A stretch of DNA of 44,152 bases from Glycomyces salinus (lineage in GTDB: Bacteria; Actinomycetota; Actinomycetes; Mycobacteriales; Micromonosporaceae), in contig NZ_JAELXW010000071.1 of NCBI RefSeq assembly GCF_016428645.1, positions 1-44,152 on the forward strand, written 5' to 3'. Of the stretch, positions 1-7,664 are shown piece after piece; positions within the stretch are counted from its first letter, which is position 1, and every line of letters starts with the position of its first letter. The notes beneath the pieces are model-generated. The model saw only the letters and a list, made by a program, of their open reading frames with translations, made no database searches and was not told the DNA's origin. A program made the position numbers and the translations under genes.

Positions 1-3
1 AAG

Positions 4-327
4 GTGGCCTCAGGCAGCAAGTACCCCGATGAGTTCAAGGCGGATGCGGTCCGTCTGTATGTGAACGACCCGAATTCCTCGTATGTCACGACCGCGCAGT
101 CGTTGGGGATTTCACCGAACACGCTCAAGAACTGGGTTCGGAAGGCCGGTGCGGGCAAGCTCACGACCGACACTGCTGGTCACAGCAGCAACCCGACGCT
201 CGATGTAGCGTCCCAGGCCGTGGTCGAAGAAGAGAACCGGCGGCTGAAGGCCGAGGTGGCCCGGCTGCGGGCCGAACGCGACATTCTGAAGAAGGCCCTC
301 CCGGTTTTTCTCGACACGACGACCTGA
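4..327 (+). CDS. IS3-family transposase OrfA
   Basis: This 107-residue protein has an N-terminal helix-turn-helix of the transposase-8 type (the stretch around YPDEFKADAVRLY, then TAQSLGISPNTLKNWVRKAG) that binds the element ends. A C-terminal leucine-zipper-like coiled coil follows (EEENRRLKAEVARLRAERDI, about residues 75-95). That is the standard OrfA plan and a normal length. The start is a GTG three bases into the window, so a start further upstream cannot be excluded. The coding end overlaps the OrfB frame, as expected for production of an OrfAB fusion by -1 ribosomal frameshifting. Confidence 0.88.
   Translation: MASGSKYPDEFKADAVRLYVNDPNSSYVTTAQSLGISPNTLKNWVRKAGAGKLTTDTAGHSSNPTLDVASQAVVEEENRRLKAEVARLRAERDILKKALPVFLDTTT
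305..309 (+). other. Candidate -1 frameshift slippery site (run of five T)
   Basis: Near its end OrfA reads GTT-TTT-CTC. Slipping back one base on the T run moves ribosomes into the frame that stays open to 1220. The OrfB frame has no usable start codon between this site and the conserved OrfB N-terminus (SERYRFVEEHREVWP), which supports frameshifting over independent initiation. No downstream stimulator structure was verified. Confidence 0.5.
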
Positions 328-1220
328 GTGAGCGCTATAGGTTCGTCGAGGAGCACCGCGAGGTCTGGCCGGTCGCATGGCTATGCGAGACGCTGGGCCT
401 GACGCGCTCGAAATACTACCGGTGGCGCAGCACCAAGGACGCCCGCCGCGCGGCCAAGGAGGCCGATGCGGCGCTGTTCGAGCTGATCGTCGCGGTCTGG
501 ACCGACTCCGGTGAGTCCTACGGGTCGAAACGGATCACTCCTGAGCTGCAACGGGTTCACGGCCTGGCCGTGAACGAGAAGCGAGTGGCGCGTTTGATGC
601 GCGAGGGCGGGATCGCCGGCCGGGCGTGGAAGCCGAAGCGACCGGTCACGACCGTGCCCGACCCCGAGGCCGAGACCGTGCCCGACCGGCTGGGCCGGGT
701 CTTCCGCGCCGAGCGCATCGGCGAGAAGTACGTGAGCGACTTGACCTATCTCCCGCTCGCTGACGGGTCGTTCCTGTACTTGACCTCGGTCATCGATCTG
801 GCCAGTCGCCGGATCGCCGGCTGGACGATCACCGACCACATGCGCGCCGAGGTGGTGGTGGACGCCTTCGAGGCGGCCCGGCGTGCTCGCGGCACTCTGG
901 AAGGGGCCATTGCGCACTCGGACAACGGCAGCCAGTACACATCGCTCCTGTTCAGACAGTACTGCGAACGCTACGGCGTTCTGCAATCGAGGGGCGCGGT
1001 CGGCACCAGCGCCGACAACGCCCTGGCCGAGAGCTTCCACGCCTCACTCAAGCGTGAACTACTCGGCTCGGGCGGCAAGTTCGCTGATGCTGTCACCGCC
1101 AGGCTGGAGGTGTTCGCTTACCTGAATTGGTTCAACCACAGAAGAAGACATTCATCACTCGACTACCACTCGCCGACCGAGTACGAACAGCGACTCGCTA
1201 CAGTTCAACCAATCGTTTAA
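309..1220 (+). CDS. IS3-family transposase OrfB, DDE integrase domain (made by -1 frameshift)
   Basis: The frame is open from the slippery T run to the stop at 1220. It encodes an HTH_21-type region (conserved TRSKYYRWR, then SYGSKRITPELQ and NEKRVARLMRE) and an rve integrase core. The catalytic triad is visible: D in SDLTYL, D in HSDNGSQYTS and E in DNALAESFHASLKRE. The protein ends with the usual NWFNHRRRHSSLDYHSPTEYE signature. All hallmark motifs are intact, so the enzyme looks functional if frameshifting occurs. The given start is the frameshift position. An internal ATG at 570 would give a truncated protein lacking the N-terminal domain. Confidence 0.87.
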   Translation, partial: SRHDDLSERYRFVEEHREVWPVAWLCETLGLTRSKYYRWRSTKDARRAAKEADAALFELIVAVWTDSGESYGSKRITPELQRVHGLAVNEKRVARLMREGGIAGRAWKPKRPVTTVPDPEAETVPDRLGRVFRAERIGEKYVSDLTYLPLADGSFLYLTSVIDLASRRIAGWTITDHMRAEVVVDAFEAARRARGTLEGAIAHSDNGSQYTSLLFRQYCERYGVLQSRGAVGTSADNALAESFHASLKRELLGSGGKFADAVTARLEVFAYLNWFNHRRRHSSLDYHSPTEYEQRLATVQPIV

Positions 1221-1247
1221 TGGTGTCCCCTTCAAAGGGGGAACTCC
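1221..1247. repeat. Probable right terminal region of the IS3 element
   Basis: Immediately after the OrfB stop lies TGGTGTCCCC, then TTCAAAGGGG and GAACTCC. IS3 elements end in imperfect inverted repeats just beyond OrfB. The partner repeat is outside the window, so this is positional inference. Confidence 0.45.
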
Positions 1248-1248
1248 C

Positions 1249-1398
1249 GTGCCGATGGAAGCGACCAAGAACGCGATCTGCACCATGGCTGCGGCGATCC
1301 GCGAGTGCATGCCGCTGTTGATCGAGACAGCGTACCACTGGACCGCCACACCGGGCGCGGACCAAAGCACGGCGACGGCGAGTAGCGCTGCGAGATAA
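1249..1398 (+). pseudogene. Short open stretch next to the IS end, possible gene remnant
   Basis: A frame starting GTG-CCG-ATG-GAA runs 49 codons to a TAA directly behind the inferred IS right end. The sequence (for example TKNAICTMAAAIRECMPLLI) is not recognised. It could be the 3' end of a gene interrupted by the insertion. The rest of the gap to 1762 holds no convincing gene, only a small CCTTGA/TCAAGG inverted repeat near 1570-1590. Confidence is low because the stretch is short. Confidence 0.2.
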
Positions 1399-1762
1399 GG
1401 CCGTGCCGGTTTGGAGGCGCTGTAGGGCGGCGATGGGCTGTGCCGACCTCGTTCAGGTGGACGTTGCTCGGGTGGTGGAACGCCGGACATGGCTGTCTCA
1501 TTCAGTTCGCGGTGCGTCGAGAGGGGTAGCCGAAACCTGTTGGGATTCTAGCGGCTGCGGCGCGTCCAAGACCCTTGATACACCTCAAGGATCATCGTTG
1601 AACGTCCTCGGTACGCCACCCATCTTCGTGCAGGGCCGATGTGACCATTCGTGATCACGGTTCTTCCTCCTGGCCGCTGCGGCAGAGGATCGGTTCCGAG
1701 GTTGTCGCTTCGTGGCGGTACAGTGTGGTCATGATGTTCGACGAAACGAGTACCTCAGGTTC

Positions 1763-3556
1763 ATGACGTCGTCCGGCGAGCGCAGTGCACTCGATCCCGA
1801 CTTCGTCCCCGTCCATCAACGCATCCGCCGGATCCTGGAACTTCACCCCGAGGGTCTGTTTCCGGAAACGGCAAGCGAGTCGATTCGCGAATCCATGGCG
1901 CAGCAGTGCCCCAGCGAATCCCAGTCTCAGTCGGATCGGTCGGCGGGTGAACCGCCGAACTTCGAAACACGCAAGCGGCGGAACAAGGCCGAGAAGTCCG
2001 CCCTCATCGAGACGCTGCAAGCCGCCGGCTCAGCCTTGGCTACTGACTTCACTGGTCTCAGCGAGCAACTGCGGTCAATGTCGTTCGTCTATCGCCGAGT
2101 GCCGAGCGTCGCGGTCTCGGATATCGATCTCCCTCCCGCACGTATCCGGGCAATGGCCCTGCATCTGCTCGGGCAGGGTGTCGGCGCCACCGAAGTACAG
2201 GTCGGCCTGTACCTGTTGGAGTCCACGGCATTCCAGGAGGATGCGGTGCTCCTCCGCGAGCTGGCGCTGCTCGGACGCGACTTCGGGTACACGGCATGCA
2301 CGGCGCTGCAGCGGCTCCGGTCACCGGCGGAGCACCTGTTCTGGGTCGCTCGCCGCGTAGGGCGGTTCGATCGCGAGCCGTACGTATCCGCTATCTCCGA
2401 GCTACCCGACGAAGAACTCAAGTCATTGCTCGACAGCCTGTCGATCGCCGAAGCCGCACGACTCGCCCAATGGTTCACCGTGCTGACGCGGACCATGCCG
2501 CGATTTGACGGGCGCCGGCGCCTGGCCGAGGCGGTGCTGGCCGCCGCGAACGAACCCCGCGCGCTCGGCGACTTCCCTGAATCCCACGTGCTCATCGCTC
2601 AGCTTTGGGACGCGGTCCGCTTCGGGAGAATCGCACTGGCCAGCTTTGCACCCGGCGAGCGGGAGGAGACGGCGGACCGGTTTCGGGCAGCCCTGGCCGC
2701 TGCGAAATCACGCGAGGCGATTGAGTGGGCCCAAGCTGCGCATCCGCAGGATGCGGACCTGACCTGGCTTCGACGTCAAATCGATCTGGCGGCCGAGTCC
2801 GAATCAGAAGCACCCCCACCCGGGCTCGCCATCCGATTCACCGTGCCCGCACCGAGCAGCGGCGAGGACGCCCGCCCACACCTTCTGATCGACGGTGCCC
2901 CCCTCGTCGAGCAGCTCTACGATCGCGGATACGCCGATAGCCCCGAAAGGCTGCTGCAGCGCGGGTCGGGTCTGCGAGCCGGGCCCGAGCCCAGGGACGT
3001 CCGGTTGGCCGAAGGCTACTGCGTCGAGCTATGTTGCGGCGCGCTGCGAGCCGAGATCCGGCGCGACCAGGCCGCTGGACTTGTGGTTTGGGACGTCCGC
3101 GACACCGGCCGGTCCGTGCTTGCCCCGCAGCGGTTCACGTTCGAGGCTGACGACTACGATACCGAGATTGCCAGGGCGGCAAATGATTTCAGTTGGGAAT
3201 GGCCGGCCAGACGCGCCGCCCGCCTGCTGCGGGAACGAATCGTCTCCGATCCGGAGCTGTTGTCGCGCTGGGACTGCAAGTTCCTCTGGGCCACCTCCTG
3301 GAATGCCTACCGTACGACGCTGCGACTGTTGTTCTCCTACCCCGATTTCCCGTCGGTGGATAGCGACGAGCATTGGCTGCAGTTCGAGTACACCTCCGAA
3401 GTACCCGACGCGGCCGTGGTCGATGACAACTCGGTGGCGGCTACGGTCGAACGCATCGTGTCGACACTGCGCACGACCGATCCGAAAACGATCGCACGGG
3501 TCTGCGGAGGCTCCAAGGACGGCGCTGAAGCCCTCGGCTACCCCTGGCCACCCTAG
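1763..3556 (+). CDS. Large hypothetical protein, no recognised domain
   Basis: This encodes about 597 residues from the ATG at 1763, or 614 from an in-frame GTG at 1712. The ATG is preferred because a TACAGT -10-like box at 1719-1724 would place the transcript start between the two. I do not recognise the family. Visible parts are a charged, low-complexity segment (about residues 45-80, QSQSDRSAGE then a KRRNKAEKS patch) and an alanine/leucine-rich helical middle (about 100-330) that could be a repeat scaffold. A distinct C-terminal part (about 370-590) has a beta-rich segment around EGYCVELCCGALRAEIR and ends with many tryptophans and aromatics. There is no signal peptide and no membrane segment, so it is probably cytoplasmic. 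It stands alone between IS debris and the reductase pair. Confidence 0.75.
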   Translation: MTSSGERSALDPDFVPVHQRIRRILELHPEGLFPETASESIRESMAQQCPSESQSQSDRSAGEPPNFETRKRRNKAEKSALIETLQAAGSALATDFTGLSEQLRSMSFVYRRVPSVAVSDIDLPPARIRAMALHLLGQGVGATEVQVGLYLLESTAFQEDAVLLRELALLGRDFGYTACTALQRLRSPAEHLFWVARRVGRFDREPYVSAISELPDEELKSLLDSLSIAEAARLAQWFTVLTRTMPRFDGRRRLAEAVLAAANEPRALGDFPESHVLIAQLWDAVRFGRIALASFAPGEREETADRFRAALAAAKSREAIEWAQAAHPQDADLTWLRRQIDLAAESESEAPPPGLAIRFTVPAPSSGEDARPHLLIDGAPLVEQLYDRGYADSPERLLQRGSGLRAGPEPRDVRLAEGYCVELCCGALRAEIRRDQAAGLVVWDVRDTGRSVLAPQRFTFEADDYDTEIARAANDFSWEWPARRAARLLRERIVSDPELLSRWDCKFLWATSWNAYRTTLRLLFSYPDFPSVDSDEHWLQFEYTSEVPDAAVVDDNSVAATVERIVSTLRTTDPKTIARVCGGSKDGAEALGYPWPP

Positions 3557-3672
3557 AACTCTTCGCCCGAAATCTATCGTAGGTCTCGGGCCAGGGGACC
3601 GTGTGAGGATGAGGCGGTGACGGCAATATCCTCAGATTCCAGAACCACAGACAAGAAGGGAACGGCAGCGAG

Positions 3673-4275
3673 ATGAGCCGCGTTACCTGTGACATCACCA
3701 TGTCCGTGGACGGCTATGTGGCCGGTCCGAACCAGAGCGCGGAGAAGCCCTTGGGCGAGCGCGGCGAGCTGCTGCACCGGTGGCAGTTCGAGCAGCCGGA
3801 AGCGAACATCACCGAGCGCGAAGGGATACTTTCGGCGGGAGCGTACATCATGGGACGCAACATGTTCGGACCCGCGAAAGGCGTCCCTGCCGAGAACTGG
3901 ACCGGGTGGTGGGGCGATGAGCCGCCCTACCACGCACCCGTCTTCGTCCTCACACACCACCCGCGTGCATCGGTGCCCATGCAGGGTGGCACCACTTTCC
4001 ACTTCGTCACCGACATCGAATCCGCCCTGACCCAGGCGCGCGAAGCGGCGGGAGGCCGGGACGTCGCGATCGCCGGCGGCGCGGCCACGGTGAACCAGTA
4101 CCTGGCCGCGGGCCTCATCGACGAGCTGCGGCTCCACGTCGCGCCCATGGTCCTGGGGGCCGGCGAGCGACTCTTCGCCGACGTCGGCGACCTCGACCTC
4201 GAACCGGCCGACGCCCGCGCCACCGAACTCGTCACCCACCTCACCTACCGGGCTTCGGGACCGGGGAAGGACTGA
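3673..4275 (+). CDS. Dihydrofolate-reductase-family (RibD C-terminal-like) protein
   Basis: The 200-residue protein has the N-terminal pattern TCDITMSVDGYVAGPNQS typical of the DHFR/RibD_C fold. It has an IMGRNMFGP motif and PVFVLTHHPR in the middle. Near the C-terminus it carries the nucleotide-binding GRDVAIAGGAATVNQYLAAGLIDELRLHVAPMVLGAGERLF region. Members of this family are NAD(P)H-dependent reductases whose physiological substrate is mostly unknown, and this is not the essential folate DHFR. An AAGGGAA element lies upstream of the ATG. The next gene starts three bases after the stop and is a paralogue, so the two are almost certainly cotranscribed. Confidence 0.9.
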   Translation: MSRVTCDITMSVDGYVAGPNQSAEKPLGERGELLHRWQFEQPEANITEREGILSAGAYIMGRNMFGPAKGVPAENWTGWWGDEPPYHAPVFVLTHHPRASVPMQGGTTFHFVTDIESALTQAREAAGGRDVAIAGGAATVNQYLAAGLIDELRLHVAPMVLGAGERLFADVGDLDLEPADARATELVTHLTYRASGPGKD

Positions 4276-4278
4276 CCT

Positions 4279-4836
4279 ATGTCTGAAATCGGACCGCCGA
4301 CTGCCGGCGGCAAGGTGCTCTGGCACTTCACGATGTCGCTCGACGGCTTCGTGGCGGGGCCCGGCCACCGCATGGACTGGATGGCGGGAACATCGTTCCG
4401 TCCCGGCCTGATCCAGGAATACGTGGCGACCACCGGGGCGATCCTGTGCGGAAGGTCCGGCTGGGACGGGATCATCGACGACAAGCGGCCGTACGGCGGC
4501 GAGTGGGAGGGGCCGATATTCGTGCTCACCCACCACCCGGAGGACGCGGCACCGGCCGAGGGCGTCACGTTCCTCGACTGCGACGCCGCAGAGGCGGTCC
4601 GCACCGGACTGGAGGCCGCGGCAGGGAAAAACCTCGAGGTCTTCTCGCCGACGATCGGGCGGCAGCTCTTGGAGCGCGGCCTGATCGACGAGATCGACCT
4701 GCATGTCGCGCCGGTGCTGCTCGGTGACGGCATCCGGTTGTTCGACAACCCTGGCGGGGCGCCGGTAGCGCTGCGCCGGGCGGCCGCCGCCGACCCCGCC
4801 GCGACAGTCGACGTCCGCTATCTGCCGGTCCGCTGA
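4279..4836 (+). CDS. Dihydrofolate-reductase-family protein, paralogue of the upstream gene
   Basis: The 185-residue protein has the same fold signatures as its neighbour. These are LWHFTMSLDGFVAGPGHRMDW at the N-terminus, GAILCGRSGWDG and IFVLTHHPED in the middle, and RQLLERGLIDEIDLHVAPVLLGDGIRLFDNPG near the end. The nucleotide-loop glycines of the family are less well kept (EVFSPTIGRQLLERG instead of an AGGAATVNQ-type sequence). Cofactor binding may therefore differ from the upstream copy. It follows that gene by three bases and probably arose by tandem duplication followed by divergence. Confidence 0.88.
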   Translation: MSEIGPPTAGGKVLWHFTMSLDGFVAGPGHRMDWMAGTSFRPGLIQEYVATTGAILCGRSGWDGIIDDKRPYGGEWEGPIFVLTHHPEDAAPAEGVTFLDCDAAEAVRTGLEAAAGKNLEVFSPTIGRQLLERGLIDEIDLHVAPVLLGDGIRLFDNPGGAPVALRRAAAADPAATVDVRYLPVR

Positions 4837-5021
4837 TCATCGCGCGACGACCACCAGCCCGGTCTGTTGTGGTTCGAGGCCGTCGAAGCCCGCGACCCGA
4901 CGCCTTCCGGCCGGTCGATGCCCCGAGCCTGCGGCGCGGCCCGGCCGACCCCGACCTGGCGTCGCTGCTCGGCAGCCTGGTCTGACGGGCGATCGGAGAT
5001 CGGAGGTCGGATCACGGCGGG

Positions 5022-5693
5022 TCACTCGCCGCCCGGGGTGACCAGGCCGCTCTCGTAGCCGAAGACCACGGCTTGGACCCTGTCCCGCAGCCCAAGTTTC
5101 TGCAGGATCCGGCTGACGTGCGTCTTCGTGGTCTGCTCGGCGATGAACAGGGTGGCTGAGATCTCCGCGTTCGACATGCCCTGCGCGATCAGGCGCAGCA
5201 CCTCGCGCTCCCGGTCGGTCAGCCCGTTCAACGCCACCGCGCTGTCGGCGAGTCGTGGTCGGGAGGCCACGAAGGTCTCGATCAGTCGCCGGGTGACGCT
5301 CGGTGACAGCAACGCCTCACCGGCGGCCACCACCCGCACCGCGTACACCAGATCCTCCGGCTCGCTGTCCTTGAGCAGGAAGCCGCTCGCACCAATCCGC
5401 AGCGCCTCGTAGATGTAGTCGTCCAGGTCGAACGTGGTCAGCATCAGCACCCGCGGCTCGTGGCCCTCGACCCGCTCCGCCCCGAGCAGCGCCCGCGCGG
5501 CGGCCAGGCCGTCAAGCACCGGCATCCGCACGTCCATCAGCACCACGTCCGGCCGGGTCCGCCGGTACAGATCCACCCCGGCCCGGCCGTTCTCGGCCTC
5601 CCCCACCACGGTGATGTCGTCCTGCGACTCCAGGATCGCGCGGGTACCCACCCGGATCATCGCCTGGTCGTCCACGATCAGTACCCGAATCAA
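5022..5693 (-). CDS. NarL/LuxR-family response regulator
   Basis: The 223-residue protein has a receiver domain (residues 1-120) with the acidic pocket VDD at 8-9, phospho-acceptor D54 (VLMDVRMP), the T in LMLTTFD and K108 (LLKDSEP). A LuxR-type helix-turn-helix (about 155-210) is marked by LTDREREVLRLIAQGMSNAEI and THVSRILQKLGLRDRV. The start is a TTG whose TTGA overlaps the TGA stop of the sensor kinase gene, so translation is probably coupled. It should be phosphorylated by that kinase and bind DNA as a dimer. The family commonly controls transporters and envelope-stress genes, but the target here is not shown by sequence. Confidence 0.93.
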   Translation of the reverse strand: MIRVLIVDDQAMIRVGTRAILESQDDITVVGEAENGRAGVDLYRRTRPDVVLMDVRMPVLDGLAAARALLGAERVEGHEPRVLMLTTFDLDDYIYEALRIGASGFLLKDSEPEDLVYAVRVVAAGEALLSPSVTRRLIETFVASRPRLADSAVALNGLTDREREVLRLIAQGMSNAEISATLFIAEQTTKTHVSRILQKLGLRDRVQAVVFGYESGLVTPGGE

Positions 5694-6868
5694 TCGACAC
5701 CCCTCGGCAGCCGTGCGTACACCCGGTAACCGCCGTCGTCGGTCGGCCCGGTCTCCAATGATCCGCCCACCAGGCGCACCCGTTCCCGCATCCCGGGCAG
5801 ACCGTGTCCACCGGGCGTGGTCAATGTCGAGGCCGCCGCCGGGGCCTCGTTCACCACCTCGATCTCCACCGCGTCCGGGCCGCAGTCCACCACCACATCG
5901 GTACGGGCACCCGGCGCGTGCCGGATGACGTTGCTCAACGCCTCCTGAACGATCCGGAAGCCGGCCATGCTCACCGAGTCGGGCAGGGCCGGTACCGGCG
6001 ACAGCGTCAGACGCAACGGAACGCCGGCCTGCCGCGTCGACTTCACCAGCTCGTCCAGCCGGTCCAGACCTGGTACCGGGGCGAGCGACGGGTCGGCATT
6101 CTCGTCCCGCAGCACGGCCAGCAACTGCCGCATCTCCCGGATCGTCGACCGGGCGCCGTCCGCGATCCGCACGAACTCCTCCCGCGACCCCGGATCGATG
6201 CCTTTGATCCGGTACGAGGCCGAGGTGGCCTGCATGTGGATCACCGACATGCTGTGCGCGACCACGTCGTGGAGTTCCCGGGCGATCCTGGTCCGTTCCT
6301 CGGCCACCGCGCGCTCGTTCTGCTCCACCGCGATGTCCCGCCGCGCTTCGGCCAGTTGCCGCTGGATCCCGGCCCAGTAGCGCCAAACCAGCGCCGCGAT
6401 CACCAGCAGCACCGATCCGACGGTGTGGGCGACCACCACGTCCGCGGCGTCCTCGATCGTCCGGCCACGCGGGTCCAGGAGCGCCAGCAGGATCAGCAGC
6501 AGCACGCTGGCCCACCAGACCGCCAGCGCGTAACGCCAGGACTGACGCACCGCGATCACCCCGACGAAGAGGGTGAGTGCGATCGTCGCCGGAACCGACA
6601 ACGGCCAGAGCGCGTCCAGGCGGACCGGAGCGGCCACCGACCACACGATCACCGAGCCGAACTGCAGGGCGACGGCCTCCACCGGCCGGGCCAACGCCAG
6701 CGGGAGTGATGCGGCCTGCGCGGTGGCGGCCAGGAAGGCGACCAGTACGGGTACGTCGTGGAACGCCGCGGCGATCGGGAAGGAGATCACCAGCAGGGCC
6801 GTGGCCAGCGTTCCGGTGCCGAACCACCAGAGCAGGCTCGGCGATGGGCGCCGCCGGGTTTCCACCAC
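5690..6868 (-). CDS. NarL-type sensor histidine kinase (HisKA_3)
   Basis: The 392-residue membrane kinase has about four to six hydrophobic segments in residues 15-165 with only short loops, so it has little extracytoplasmic sensing domain. A coiled-coil linker follows, then a HisKA_3 dimerisation domain with phospho-acceptor H200 in RIARELHDVVAHSMSVI, and an HATPase_c domain with N313 (EALSNVIRH) and the G-box GGHGLPGM (353-360). The start is GTG with no Shine-Dalgarno. A TACAGT box (6875-6880, reverse strand) lies six bases upstream, suggesting a leaderless transcript. It is cotranscribed with the overlapping response regulator. The layout resembles intramembrane-sensing DesK/LiaS-like kinases. 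Confidence 0.93.
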   Translation of the reverse strand: MVETRRRPSPSLLWWFGTGTLATALLVISFPIAAAFHDVPVLVAFLAATAQAASLPLALARPVEAVALQFGSVIVWSVAAPVRLDALWPLSVPATIALTLFVGVIAVRQSWRYALAVWWASVLLLILLALLDPRGRTIEDAADVVVAHTVGSVLLVIAALVWRYWAGIQRQLAEARRDIAVEQNERAVAEERTRIARELHDVVAHSMSVIHMQATSASYRIKGIDPGSREEFVRIADGARSTIREMRQLLAVLRDENADPSLAPVPGLDRLDELVKSTRQAGVPLRLTLSPVPALPDSVSMAGFRIVQEALSNVIRHAPGARTDVVVDCGPDAVEIEVVNEAPAAASTLTTPGGHGLPGMRERVRLVGGSLETGPTDDGGYRVYARLPRGVD

Positions 6869-6926
6869 GCCCCGACTGTACCCAGGGGCGCCTCAGGATC
6901 ACGTCGCTCTGCAGAGGTATCCGGGC

Positions 6927-6945
6927 CCGTACCACGGAGGTACGG
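6927..6945. promoter_or_regulatory. Inverted repeat CCGTACC-N5-GGTACGG, candidate operator
   Basis: The perfect 7-bp arms are separated by ACGGA, inside the divergent promoter region between the sensor kinase and the DedA-like gene. A second palindrome with the same half-site lies at 6985-6994. Such dyads fit NarL/LuxR-type dimers, so autoregulation by the adjacent response regulator is the simplest guess. Confidence 0.5.
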
Positions 6946-6984
6946 CGAACGGGACCGCAGCGTGACGACATCGCCAGTGCCTCG

Positions 6985-6994
6985 ACCGTACGGT
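6985..6994. promoter_or_regulatory. Palindrome ACCGTACGGT, second CCGTAC-type site
   Basis: This perfect 10-bp palindrome lies eight bases before the DedA-like ATG. It repeats the CCGTAC/GTACGG half-sites of the dyad at 6927-6945. A protein bound here would block translation or transcription entry of the downstream gene. Confidence 0.4.
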
Positions 6995-7001
6995 TCCGCC
7001 C

Positions 7002-7613
7002 ATGGATTTGGCACAGCTGCTCTGGACCGTGGTGACCGACCACGTGTACGCGTCGCTCGGCCTGCTGGTGCTGGTCGAAGGGCCGGCGGCCACGGTCTTC
7101 GGGGGATCGCTGGTCGGGGCGGGACTCGTGGCGTTCTGGCCGATCCTGCTGATCGTCGTCGCCGCCGAGGTGACGGCGGACAGCCTGCTGTATCTGCTCG
7201 GCCGGTTGGGCGCCCGCCCCGGGGTGGCCCGCCTGCTGCGCCGCCTGGGATTGACGGCCGTCCGGCGCGAACGACTGACCGCGGTGATCAACGACGAGCT
7301 GCCGCGCGTGGTGGTCGGCGCCAAGGCGGTGGACCTCGCCGCGATACCGGCGTTTCTCGCGGCGGGGCTGGCGCGGGTGCCGTACCGCCGCTTCGTGTCC
7401 TGGACCGCGGCAGCCAGCACCGTCCGCGCGGCGCTCCTGCTCGCCGTCGGCGTGGTCTTCGGCCACAGCGTGGCGGGCCTGCTCGACTCCCCCGTAGTCG
7501 TGCTCGCCCTGGCCATCGTGCTCGCCCTGGCCATCGCGCTCGCCGTGACGGTCGGGCTCGCCAACTGGCTGGTCCGACGCCGGACCGGGCACCGATTTCG
7601 ACTGACGAACTGA
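7002..7613 (+). CDS. DedA-like (VTT-domain) membrane protein
   Basis: The 203-residue protein is very hydrophobic, with about four to five membrane segments. The first region (LGLLVLVEGPAATVFGGSLVGAG) contains the acidic residue in a hydrophobic re-entrant setting. The middle has GAKAVDLAAIPAFLAAGLARVPYRRFVSWTAAAS, which matches the DedA/VTT pattern of an R in a phi-P-(Y/F)-R-x-F context. DedA proteins act in the cytoplasmic membrane and include undecaprenyl-phosphate and phospholipid transporters. It is followed by a GT4 glycosyltransferase, suggesting a shared envelope-lipid role. It is divergent from the two-component genes and probably under their control. Confidence 0.75.
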   Translation: MDLAQLLWTVVTDHVYASLGLLVLVEGPAATVFGGSLVGAGLVAFWPILLIVVAAEVTADSLLYLLGRLGARPGVARLLRRLGLTAVRRERLTAVINDELPRVVVGAKAVDLAAIPAFLAAGLARVPYRRFVSWTAAASTVRAALLLAVGVVFGHSVAGLLDSPVVVLALAIVLALAIALAVTVGLANWLVRRRTGHRFRLTN

Positions 7614-7646
7614 GTTCGGCCGACCAAATGAGCTCGGCCGACGAAA
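7611..7646 (+). repeat. Two tandem 18-bp repeats between DedA-like and GT4 genes
   Basis: The units TGAGTTCGGCCGACCAAA and TGAGCTCGGCCGACGAAA match at 16 of 18 positions. The first begins with the stop codon of the DedA-like gene. They are followed directly by the AAGGAG ribosome-binding site at 7649-7654 of the next gene. Confidence 0.7.
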
Positions 7647-7664
7647 TGAAGGAGAAAACCCGAG

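Larger units (their letters stand above)
1..1248 (+). mobile_element. IS3-family insertion sequence, left end outside window
   Basis: The element carries the classic IS3 arrangement: a short helix-turn-helix OrfA followed by a DDE-integrase OrfB in the -1 frame. The window begins only three bases before the OrfA start, so the left terminal repeat is not visible. The right end is inferred just after the OrfB stop, where a palindromic CCCCTTCAAAGGGG sequence is followed by GGAACTCC. The exact boundary and any target-site duplication cannot be fixed without the left end. Confidence 0.85.

Noticed and set aside
4837..4905. Reverse-strand end RVAGFDGLEPQQTGLVVVAR as a possible methyltransferase C-terminal scrap
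   Set aside because: The match is too short and vague to call; the region 4837-5021 is treated as intergenic.
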